This document shows, one piece after another, positions 40,067 through 64,000 of a stretch of DNA of 64,000 bases. The first letter of the stretch is position 1, and every line of letters starts with the position of its first letter. The translations under genes were made by a program, and so were the position numbers. The notes beneath the pieces are model-generated. The model searched no databases. It was given only the letters and a program-made list of their open reading frames with translations, and had not been told where the DNA came from. This DNA comes from Gordius sp. MW1 (lineage: Eukaryota > Nematomorpha > Gordioida > Gordea > Gordiidae), in NCBI GenBank assembly GCA_964036665.1, contig OZ038526.1, positions 31,000,001 through 31,064,000 of the forward strand, written 5' to 3'.

Positions 40067-41177
40067 GGAGCCAAACGTGTTAAAAGAAAAAACTGATTAT
40101 TTTTTGCGGTTCATTAGAAATGTATTCCTAAAGTCGATTTATATTATAGGAAAAATTGTAGAGAAACATTCAAAATAACAATAAAAATCCTACACAATTT
40201 AGAAAATATTGGCCAATGTGTTAGCCCCACTGAATAAAATTCCTCACTTATTCGCTAAATATACATATTACGTATTTTGATAATTCTTATGGGGCTTAAT
40301 CCTTAACCTTCATAAAAGTGAAATCAATTTAATTTGATCTTATATACCATCTATCCTGATTCGCACGTGGCTAGAAAATTAACTATGGCATACCGATGAA
40401 CTCCGGTAAGAGGATAAACTACTTTATATATCTGTTATAATTTGCATGTCACATGTTAAAATTGTTAGGTTATATTTAGCCAAATTAGTCTCTAATTCAA
40501 AAAATTGCACCAGATAGCGCATTTTCATTATATGATTCCCGGTTTTTCAGAGTAATTAAGGTTCTTTCTTTACAACTCACTTAACATACCGAAATCGTTT
40601 TTGACCCTCATTTTTAATTGCTATGCAATTTATGGGCTCGCTTTTTGTTGTCCGTCCGTCCGTCCACCAAGTTATTTTCACCGGCTTTCTGACTTGCAGG
40701 TTCGAGTTCAAGCCCAGGAGAGGACAATTCATTATGTCTATATATATCTTTTCAAAAATTTAAAGCTCTCCTATCCTATCGTGCTTTTGCGTTTGGCTCC
40801 ATTAATGGTTTACCAATGTGCCCGTGAATATTTTTTATACTTCAAAATTGTCATAATGACTAAAAACTTTAATTTAAATTTTAACAATCGATATATCAAC
40901 AATCATAATTTCGGCAATATATTTATTTGTGGCTTGCGTTGAGCTAAACAAATAGCAATGATAACAAGCGGATACTACAGGTCACACACCAATGATAAAT
41001 TGATAAATTCCAAGTACAATATATTATATAGTAATATGCCAGTTTAAATCCTTCAGTAAACCCCACCCCGTTCAGAAGGGTTAATCTAAAAATTCTACCC
41101 CTAAATTTATCTAGATTCACATAAACGATAAATTAAATATATATATATAAATAAGTTAAGTTTAAAAGGGAAGATTT
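40067..41177. other. Intergenic DNA between hAT element and SMPD2 3' end
   Basis: No conserved coding sequence is seen. The region contains repeat E copy 3 (40621-40735). The 113-codon plus-strand ORF at 40601-40942 overlaps that repeat and has no family features. Confidence 0.5.
40621..40735 (+). repeat. Short interspersed repeat E, copy 3 (longest)
   Basis: ctatgcaatttatgggctcg is followed by gtccgtccgtccgtcc, then a segment with aggttcgagttcaagccc. The latter resembles a Pol III B box, so a tRNA-derived SINE is possible, but no A box or tail was confirmed. Confidence 0.5.
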
Positions 41178-44100
41178 TTAATGATCTTTTCCATTTAGAG
41201 CTTTTGATCTTTGTAGCAATAGTTTAATACATTCCCCACTATTCCGTATATTATTAATTTCCACCATGTGCCATATCACGCCCATCCAAAGGCACCAGCT
41301 GATTATCACGCCTACGAGAGCACGGCACAATGTTGATAAGGGCGTTTCGTTACCATAGACGTCGATACAAAATGTAGCGAACAGAATGGCGCTCAAAATG
41401 GCGGCGGCATAACGGTACCATCGCGCATCGGTACGAGATTTGATCGTGGCTCTCCCTAAAGCCGTGTCCGCCCTTTTGAGAATATGTACCAAGTCCCCGT
41501 TTTCTGTAAAAACCATGATATAACAAAAAATAAAATTTTTATTTTACTCATCTTAACAAAATATGTATTTAAAGCTTGCAGGAAAGGACAAGATTCCTAG
41601 AGGAGGTTTAGAATTGCAGAAATTTATATAAACTTGGATACGTAGTTTACTTATACCGGAGCTGTCATTCTAAGATAGCGGGCTACATATTAAATATCAT
41701 TTTAATAGTTTTCTTAATATTTGCAAGTGACACAATAAATTAATAAAAACTAACTGACATTTTGGATGAAGTGGTTAATTCAACTGGGACTTACAAAATA
41801 TGATAGCTTAATTAATACTTTTTAAAATTAATTCGTTTTAAAATAAAATACGCCTATGCCCCCAAGTCCGCCGTTCGAACACCTCTATAGCGTAAGTCCT
41901 CATTTACTTTTCGACAATTTCAAGTGCAATATATCTAAAAATTAAAGTTCAATTATATATTACAAAAAGCGCCCACAATTGTAAATTTACACATCTCATG
42001 TGTAGCACTATTTAGTAAAATTTATTGCTGCGCTTAATCTAAAATTTCAGACTTCTTTAGGTCTAAAATTACATTCGGGTCGGGTCGGGTTGGGGTTGAA
42101 ATTTTAAAATCTTCTGGGTCGAGCTAATAAAAATAGACTTGGCTGAACTATAGATGTTAGTGGGCTTAGTAGCGTCCACCTCCCGACCCATGGTGGTCGT
42201 TATACAATTTTTAATGCATTCTTTAAAAAAAACACTTAATTGACTTACACTGCTTGAAATAGCGATCACCCGATCAACTATTCCATGTAGTTAACATAAG
42301 AATTAAATGTTCTAAAGACCTACATCCTTGATCTGCAAATATAACGACTTCAAAATATATAAAACTCTTTTTAACCATATATTTCTCAAAGAAATTTTAA
42401 TTTTAAAATATATATTTTAACATCAGCCCCTACATCTATAACTAAAATTTTGGGCTTAAACTTGTTGGATAAGTTTAAACCCCGACGGAAATAAAGTGTG
42501 TTGTAAAAACGGCTGGTTTTAGTCTATCCGAACTTTGGTTCAACTGAGACTTAAGGTCGACTGTGGTCTGTTTTTCAAATTTCGACTAAGCCGAGGTTTT
42601 AAGAAAATTGGTCTGTTTATGTTTAGTCGACAAAAATCAAAGCTCGACCAACCAAAACCCAGCCGCTTTTACAACAGTAATATAAAGTTAAATATGTCGA
42701 CGTCAATATAAACAATATAAACATAGACTGCTCAACTCTTATATAGCCAATCATAAAAAAGTGTTGCTAATATCGATCGCCATCTTGAAAAAGTTTTTCT
42801 TCAGCTATGAATTGTTTTGGTACCAACCAATTTTAACCATTATAATAATTTGAAGAATTCTTCAAACAATTTTAATCGAACAAAATTGATTTTGAAAGTT
42901 AAATTGTAGATGACGCTATAAAGGTTAATTTTACTTAGAAAATTTATTTATTTTACATATTTTGATTTTAAAAGGCTTAAATTGATAAAATTCACAATGA
43001 CTCGCATTGTAAAGGGATAGCCGATACCATTCTAAGCATTTTTCCCCAAACATCTAACTTCGTTTTCAAGATGAAAGCCAAAATTTGAAACACTTTTAAA
43101 AAGGAATTGAGCAATCGAAAAGTCTGTATATATAAAGTACCGACCCTCTTTAACGTTGAGAGCCACGAAACTGCGGTCTATAGAAGGTTTCCTTTCCAGC
43201 ATAAAAGTAGCTAGGACGGCCTCGTGATCGGAATAACTAACTTTGAGGCGTGGATTTCGCTCGGAGCAAGCTTTCCCGCACAAGACATCACATGATAAAC
43301 AGTTGATGGCCACGTCTAAATACGCGATAGATTTTGCACATAATACATTAATGGAATTTGTATTTTAAAAAAACATCACGGGATTATAAATTTAATTTAA
43401 CCATTTCAAAGGGTGGTTCCCAGATTCAAAGAAAACATCTAAAGATTAACCCCTGTTTTGCAAATATAAAATTTGTACCACAAACACCTTGTAAAATTAA
43501 AATCCGCCTCTAAGCCTGATTTTTTAAACTCTGAAATGTTAAGTGGTAAAAGAGTAGTAAAAGAAGCGGTTTATTTTTAATCATGGAATATATTTTATAT
43601 CAAACATTGGCAAATTCACTAAAATTGACAATTAATTCTTATAACTTCATATTAGAAAAAAAGGTTCCACAAAAGACCTTATAAATAAGTGACTATGTGC
43701 AGATTATTTACGTTTGTTCCCAATTTAGTTGCATCAAATTTTCCTAAGATTCACTCTGTTTTTAAGGTTAGATGGTAATATAACGTTTAAAACTAAAAAG
43801 AGTCTTAAATAAAATACAAAAAATTATCGGAAAGATTTTTGGTGCAACCTAAGGGAAGGAAATTACGCCTAAATTGCAAGATCAAAAAAGAAATCTCTTT
43901 AAAAACTGAAATTTTTATTCATTTTTTAAAATTGAAAAAAAAATCAAAATTTATAAATTGCTATAAATTTTTCAATAATACCGGGATCTGTTTCTTTGAA
44001 CATGATATAATCTATGCGTTGTCCCTGTGTTGGGTGATTTTTGCTACAAAATGTATTATCGGCATTCAAGTAGGTAAAAGAACGAGCAATATCCAAGTGT

Positions 44101-46171
44101 TTAGATTCGCTATTTGTAATATTTTCGATTGATGAATCGGACTAAATCCAAAATTAAATAAATTATTTTCAAAATTTGTCAAGTTCTATTAGTGCTAAAT
44201 TACACCATTTACTTTATAAGAACTAAATTTTACACTTTCCTTTATCACAATTAAATTACAAGCTTATTGATATATAGGTTTAATTTAGTTAACTCTGGGC
44301 CAGGCTACGGCCTCGGGTCGGGCCGCCTCATCAGGCCCGGCTCGAGCCCGAGGAACAATTATTTTATTAGATTCTAGCCGAGCCCGTTATATCGTAATCA
44401 TTATCCTATTTTGCTGTGAATCAAACCAACTATCCTCTCTTTGTAACTTTATATCATTCAAATAGAAGGGTAAGCAAATCTAACGACCATATTTTTGTTA
44501 TATATGAATACATTTTTTTCTTTCTTATTATATATAGTTTGAAATCTATATTAAAATTTAAGTTTACAATCCACTTCTACCAAAAATTTAATAATATACC
44601 AATGTATTTATTTTTACTAATCGTTTAATTCTGTTAAAAACAATGTGAAATCAGAAAATATAAAATATTGGCCCTAATACGGGACATTTATCAAATAATC
44701 ATTGGTAATGAGCCAAGCATTCACGACCTTGGCCTAATAAATTGAATATAAATTTTACGAATCATATGACAATAAAAATAACTCATTGCCAACAAGGAGA
44801 TTTTAGTAAATAGAAGATATCAATATTTTACTAATATGTTAACTCTGATCAGTATGAACAGCCACCCTAACAACTGACAAAATAAATTTGCCAAATTAGT
44901 TAAGATATTTGCTATATTTTATAAAATAGATATATTCAAAAGGGACACTTAAAATAAATTATATCTCATTCTCCCTAGCCCAAAACATGCAAAAAATAAT
45001 AAATAAGCAGAGATTAGAAAACATAAGAGTTTTTGTTTTTATTTAATATTTACAAACAAATTTGACTAATTTATTTAAACTTTGCTATTATATGCCAATT
45101 TGAAAACAGATTTGAGATATGAATTTAAAAATTACTTCTGCAGATATTAGGGGTTCACATTGATTTTCCCTGTTACAAATGGCCCATGCATCATTAAGAT
45201 GTGCCATTGCCAAAATTAATTCAAGTCCCAATTCATTGGGTTGAAGATTTAAATCTCCTGTTAATATTGTGGCTTCACTGGGGTGTCCATTAGAATCCGC
45301 CCATCCTTGAGTGGCTCTTATAAATTGAGCTAATTCTATCATTTGACATAGTCTATGATTATAATAAGTATCTTCACTCCCTGCTATTCCATCATATCTG
45401 GCTATAGTCTAAAAAGTATATGTTTGTAAAGGCATTAAAAAAACTCAGTATGTTAGTAAGTTTATTTAAAATAGTAAAAAAGTCAATGCATAAAATTGTT
45501 TGTTTTATATAGTAACTAAGTGATGGTTTGTAGAAATAAAACTATAAATGCATTGTTAATTATTAAAGATATACATGAGTCATATAAAGATTAATTTTGA
45601 ATCCATGGTATAATATCTTGCAAAGTGCAGCTGCCTTTCCAGCAAACCAATCTCCATGAAGTAAACGATGTGGATGACCATTTAATGAATACCTATAGAT
45701 TAGTGTGTCAATGATGACACCTTTGGAAAACACACATAATCCTGAACCAGCAACCCCACTATTTTGTTGTAAAAGTATTTATATAAAACATAAATTCTTA
45801 TAAAAATATTGAAGCAAATTAAGTTAGCATTTAAGAGTAATTTTTAATCTATATGTACCTATAAAAATAATATGAGTAAGGCATAACTGATTTAATATTC
45901 TGTTGAAGTTGTTCATAATCAGATTTCAACCAGATCTAAAAAAATATAAATATATAAATGCTATCAATAATATCAATTAAACTTCTTGCAATGATACAAT
46001 ATCATAATTTCCACTGGCAAGTTCCTGAGATATAGCATGTAAACGCTCTTGTCTAAATGAGCTTACGAATGGTATGCCCCTAAATTAATTTAATAAATGT
46101 TAAAAAACAAATTATTACCAGCAATTTAAGGTCAATATTTTAATTTCAGCCTTACCATCTGACGAACACAT
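41178..46171 (-). CDS. SMPD2: Neutral sphingomyelinase, SMPD2 type (8 exons, complete)
   Basis: This membrane enzyme hydrolyses sphingomyelin (or lyso-PAF) to ceramide and phosphocholine, using Mg2+ and the DNase I fold. Exons: 46119-46171, 45983-46079, 45859-45935, 45575-45758, 45136-45408, 43982-44141, 43145-43315, 41178-41503, giving 446 aa. Visible family motifs are LTLNCWGIP (metal Asn16), SLQE-IW (Glu50), SGLCVFSK, LHGDWFAGK, TGDLNLQP (Asp189, Asn191), QRIDYIMFK and YSDHEA (catalytic His312). Two hydrophobic segments in the last exon (about AAAILSAILFATF and RALVGVIISWCLWMG) are the C-terminal membrane anchor. The start ATG opens the only exon that supplies LNCW in frame. Oddities are introns of 39 and 47 bp, THTIA in place of the usual THxHA, and an unusual Cys-rich NCLSCDVLCGKAC stretch. 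Donor 43144 (gtcggt) is weak. Confidence 0.92.
42496..42676. mobile_element. MITE-like family A, copy 8
   Basis: Left gtgtgttgtaaaaacggctg, right aaacccagccgcttttacaaca. It lies in the last SMPD2 intron (41504-43144). Confidence 0.85.
44290..44400. repeat. GC-rich repeat fragment in SMPD2 intron
   Basis: A ggctacggcctcgggtcggg and cccggctcgagcccgagg stretch with inverted gcccg/cgggc character stands out from the AT-rich intron. Similar gcccgagcccggg fragments lie near 32936-33050. The class is unknown. Confidence 0.4.
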
Positions 46172-46230
46172 GTTTTGCTTTAACACAGTTTTTATGTTAC
46201 ATAACTCACATCTAACACATTTCGCTTGGT

Positions 46231-47404
46231 AGAGGAGACCTGGGCCTAAATAGCCATAAAAAATTAAATCACGTCTTAAAAAAACGAATATAGTTTATTA
46301 AAATTTTTTTGTTGGAATACATTTTTATAGTCTATTTCTACTATAGGGGAAAAAATTATAGTATTCCCTAATTAGAAAACTGGCACCTTTATTATTTGGA
46401 TATCACTATTCACACCCTTCATTATAATTTGAGGGACATTGAAGTTGATATTTGAATACCTTACGATTTAACAATGTTATTCATACTAACCTCTAAACAA
46501 TTATATATAAACTAAGTCTTAACGATAAACACGACTCTAACTTTTGGTTATAATAAACTTACTCCATATTTAGTAATAGAGTAACTTAAACCTCCACAAA
46601 ATTAAGAAAAAAGTGGTTATAGTTTTTCATAGACTGAGTTAAAAAAAAATTAAAAATTATAGAAATTTTAAAAGTGCCCGGAGTTATATATAGCCCTATT
46701 CCGGTGATATTTTAACCCTGGCGTTTTCAATTCTTATTAGCGTATACTAACTCAAATCCATAAAAAGATTGTTTTAATAAAAAAACTTAAAAAATGCAAA
46801 TGTAATATGATTATATTTTATATAATACAAATAAAAAAAGAGTCAAGATGATAATTTGACTTAAGTACACATAAAGATCAGATTCTGCGATAGAAAAAAC
46901 TTTTAGTCCTTATTTAAAGTATACACATCGTCTACTATTACAATTTACAGTGAGTAAGATTATTAAACTAAATTTTTGTTTTTTAAATATTGTCATTTGT
47001 ATTGTAAGACACAATGAAATATAACTAGCACTAGCCCTCTCCGACTAGCCCCGACCCCTATTTTTAAAACAATTAATAATTTAACATGTTAAATTGCGAA
47101 TAAAAATTTAATAATTAGACAATTTCTATATAAAAAATATCCCTTTATAAGATAGAACTTAAATTAGTCCAAAACATACAGTCAAAAACTTTTATGTGCA
47201 AAATACAAAATTTTATGAAGACTCTAGCCCCAAAAAATCGTTTTTCTTTTATAAAAATTTTAAATTTAATTTTTTTTCAACAAAAATTTTTTTACTTACA
47301 CTTTATAAAAAAAGAACACATATGGTTTAAATTTTAATTATATATCATAATTATTTTAAAAAATAATTACAAAGATAATCTACGACTAGCCCCGGTCTCC
47401 CCTA
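46231..47404. mobile_element. Candidate 1.2 kb element with imperfect terminal repeats, next to SMPD2 start
   Basis: agaggagacctgggcctaa at the left end faces ctagccccggtctcccct at the right, an inverted pair with a few mismatches. The interior is AT-rich and has no ORF. No target duplication was found. If real, its left end is only about 60 bp upstream of the SMPD2 ATG. Confidence 0.35.
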
Positions 47405-47668
47405 TTGTTGAATGAGGACATAAGGTTATGGGTTAGAATATTATTGAGTTATAGATATATAAGCAAAGTTTGGGTCAGTGATGGGACTAGTTTTAAATAA
47501 GGATCATTATGACATCATAACTTCCTATTGCTCCTACATTGTACAATAGTTTGCTTGCACTAGAGTGAAAAGCCTAAGTGAGAATGATTGTACCTGAAAA
47601 AAATCATAATTTAAGCAATTCTTAACACTTGTAGAATTAAAATAAATTTTAAAATATTTGCATTATTT

Positions 47669-47888
47669 CAGGCGCGTAAGATTTTCTCCCGGGGGGGGAA
47701 TTTTTAAAAATTTTCCTATACCATTTTTATTTCAACATCAAAATTATAAAATCTTAAAACAAAGAAAGTCATTCATAGCAATACATGGTCAGTTACGTTG
47801 CACAACTATAAAATATAAACTTTACATTTAAAATAATTTTTTTTCCGGGAGGAATTTCCCGTTCCCCCCCCCCCGTCATTTACGCCAC
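47669..47888. mobile_element. MITE-like family C with 10-bp target duplication (220 bp)
   Basis: The ends caggcgcgtaagattttctc and cccgtcatttacgccac are inverted repeats, each followed inward by a G or C tract. tgcattattt flanks it at 47659-47668 and 47889-47898, good evidence for insertion. It is seen once in this window. Confidence 0.75.
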
Positions 47889-49634
47889 TGCATTATTTGT
47901 TACCATTTATATTATGTTAGTTTTTATATTATTAAGGACAAGTATTGAAATTTTTGAACAAAGAAAATATGTTAAGGGTCAGTGGCCGTGCACCTTTATG
48001 GACTAAGAGTGACTCGTTAACAGCAAAAGTCAACATTTGACTTTCTGATGATAAATAATTTTTAAAAAGTTAGCTTTGTAATAATATATTTAAATGTTTT
48101 CCAATTATTTACAACGTCCATTTTGTTTCTATTCGTTTCATTCATCCTCACAGAATAGGTATTTTAAAACGAAAAAAAATTATTAAAACTCATATTTGTA
48201 AATTTGTAAGAGATTTATATATTTAAAAACTATCACTTAAATTCCTGGTCATCCATGCTTTTATGCTTGAAAATATTCATAATCATTTTATTTTTAAAAC
48301 ATCGAGGATTTTATGATTTATTTTAAAAGCAAAAGTGCTTTTACATTTTAATTATAAATTGCCTTTATTTAAGAAAATAAATCAAATAAATTTTATATAA
48401 TGGTTCTTATTTAAATTAAAGTAATTTAAACAAAATATTTTTTACCCTTATTAAAATGTATAATAACTATAATGGTCCATTTAAGGCACATCTTTTTGAG
48501 ATAACTTCTGGAAACCATTTCAATAAAGTTTGCTCTCTTTTATTGTATTGCGCTAAATTAAATAAAAATTATCAATAAAATATAAAGTTTTCTTTTCTAT
48601 TTTATTGAGATATAAGTCATTAGAAGCACACTTATCCAATAGTTTATATTTAAGCAATTACTATTTATCAGCAAAATAAGAGGAATTATAGGTAATGTGC
48701 TGAAAAAAGTCGCACTTATAACTTAAATGCCTTCCAATTTATCCAATAATTATTTATACAATTTCAAGTTAACAAGTCAATATTCAAGAAATATTCATAT
48801 ATATATATAATGGCTTTTTTAGAGTAACTATCCTAAGTTTAATTTGGTTAAATGTCGTAAGTTTATATGTCGTAGATATTTTAATTAGAATGATTAATCT
48901 ACCATGATTATTTAAAGTTTTGAGAACACCATAAAGAAAAAGAAGTGGATTTTCATTTTTTTGTTTAGCCTTTAATTCTTATCAGCTGGCTGGGCTCCAA
49001 TGTGCGAACCTATCTTTCCAAACCAATTACTACTAGTCCATCATTTTCAAGGGTTCTGGCTTCCTTCCTAACCTCGATCGCTCTGGAAGATATTTCATAA
49101 TATTAATAGGTGGCCTTCTATCGAGGATTTATAATTATGGTCATGGCGCATGACAATTTATTATTCTTTAATTTCTAATATATTTCTTTGTACTCAAATT
49201 TGGATTTGGTATTTTAATTACTTCGATTTTCAAATTATTTATCTCAATGATGCCATACATACACTTAAGGTTTTACCCCACCCCTTGTACATGATATTTG
49301 TTGGCCTATGGCACAGTTTAGATTCGCATGGAATTTACAGTTTTAATAAAATTGTCCCCCATGTTTAAAAGGTTTTTTAGTAAAATTTACTTCAAGAGGT
49401 TACAAAGTAAGTATCGCATATAAAAAGATGGATTGCATTTTTAAAAAATCCACATTAAATACAGTTGGAAAAACAATTTCTTTGTTTACCTTAATATAGT
49501 TAGACAAGATTAGTTTTCTACAATGGATAAATATATAGTTTAGCCAAAGTAAAATAGGAAAAAAATTTAGCGGCATCCTTAGAGACCAAACATATTATAC
49601 TATGAATAGCAACTTTAAAAATTATGTTTGCTAA

Positions 49635-49640
49635 TTTATT
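49635..49640 (-). promoter_or_regulatory. Possible Brr2 poly(A) signal
   Basis: AATAAA on the minus strand lies about 130 nt past the Brr2 stop codon, a typical distance. It is a short motif in AT-rich DNA, so chance is possible. Confidence 0.35.
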
Positions 49641-49767
49641 GATAACTACCAAATATATACTATAAAGTACATTTCCAAAAGTTTTACAATGAACGAATAT
49701 TAAGTAAAAGATACGAAATTTGTAATCAAAAATGAATTTATCACTATAATAAAATGTCATGGTGTTT

Positions 49768-63783
<14,016 letters not shown>

Positions 63784-64000
63784 CTAAAACGATGAGAAGA
63801 TGATAATTTATAGTAAAATATAGATATTTCATTTAAAAGTGTTTACGATGAAATTACACATTAGAAAATGCAAAAACGAAAGATAAATTTGTATAATTAT
63901 TTCCTCGGACATCTCTATCTTATCGAGGAAATCTTATCTTCTTATTTGTTTGACAATCTAAAAGCTCGACATTTTACAACGTTAAAACCCAAGATAAGTC
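63784..64000 (-). other. Brr2 intron, runs off the window
   Basis: The acceptor at 63784-63785 belongs to the exon with motif VI. No upstream Brr2 exon is visible in the last 216 bases. Confidence 0.7.

Larger units (their letters stand above)
46172..49767. other. Spacer between SMPD2 start and Brr2 stop
   Basis: This 3.6 kb AT-rich spacer must hold the SMPD2 promoter and the Brr2 3' UTR, since both genes read leftward. No coding sequence was recognised. It contains a candidate element at 46231-47404 and a family C MITE at 47669-47888. The ORFs at 49150-49368 and 49518-49805 are not supported; the latter overlaps the Brr2 last exon in a wrong frame. Confidence 0.5.

Noticed and set aside
40581..40611. 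Possible Notch first exon coding MRVKNDFGML with a phase-1 gtgagt donor
   Set aside because: Phase and donor fit the EGF1 exon, but the peptide is not hydrophobic and cannot be a signal peptide, and it overlaps repeat-rich DNA. Left unassigned.
46155..46171. Alternative SMPD2 exon 1 ending at the strong gtaagg donor at 46154
   Set aside because: It would lose the LNCW motif and the metal-binding Asn. Reading through to the donor at 46118 gives KILTLNCW in frame and matches the family.

Overview
The window is animal nuclear DNA. It is AT-rich, intron-rich and full of small transposons. It holds three conserved metazoan protein genes, all on the minus strand, so each reads from high to low coordinates. 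From high to low they are: the 3' two-thirds of the U5 snRNP helicase Brr2 gene (SNRNP200; 22 exons, 49768-63783, 5' part outside the window), a complete neutral sphingomyelinase gene of the SMPD2 type (8 exons, 41178-46171, 446 aa), and an almost complete Notch receptor gene (25 exons, 2180-30618, about 3085 codons, with only the signal-peptide exon not found). Every exon boundary was read from AG/GT signals. Reading phase is continuous through all three models, which is the main internal check. Notch has an arthropod/ecdysozoan flavour (STQ-KRKR...TWFPEGF juxtamembrane block, YPTPSPES...W degron, hydrophobic C-terminus), but the species cannot be named.

Layout. 1-2179 is Notch 3' flank with a diverged interspersed repeat and one doubtful ORF fragment. 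2180-21107 carries 24 Notch exons separated by introns of about 100 bp to 1.3 kb. 21108-30527 is a single 9.4 kb intron inside EGF repeat 1, full of G/C homopolymer runs and MITE-like elements. 30619-41177 is a transposon-rich stretch: a foldback-like repeat, a degenerate LINE reverse transcriptase split by a solo LTR with a 5-bp target duplication, and a degenerate hAT element with its terminal repeats. SMPD2 follows, then a 3.6 kb spacer, then Brr2.

The genes are not an operon or pathway: Notch is a cell-surface receptor and transcription regulator, SMPD2 is a membrane lipid hydrolase, and Brr2 is a spliceosomal ATPase. The most unusual biology is in Notch. It has a perfect furin-type RRKR-S site in a long insert inside EGF16, while the usual S1 region has none. 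LNR-C lacks its last two cysteines and its calcium-binding WDGxDC part. EGF35 is degenerate and EGF36 is absent. About 21 O-fucose sites remain, but only two canonical O-glucose sites. An intron cuts the gene at the S2 site, with a weak donor followed at once by a stop codon.

One MITE-like family (termini tgttgtaaaaacggctgggtt) occurs about eleven times, in introns of all three genes, once 17 bp from a Brr2 splice donor. A second family (termini catgggcgtagccag) occurs seven times, all in Notch introns. No previously unknown gene system was recognised. The strongest novel candidates are the remodelled Notch ectodomain and the two MITE families.
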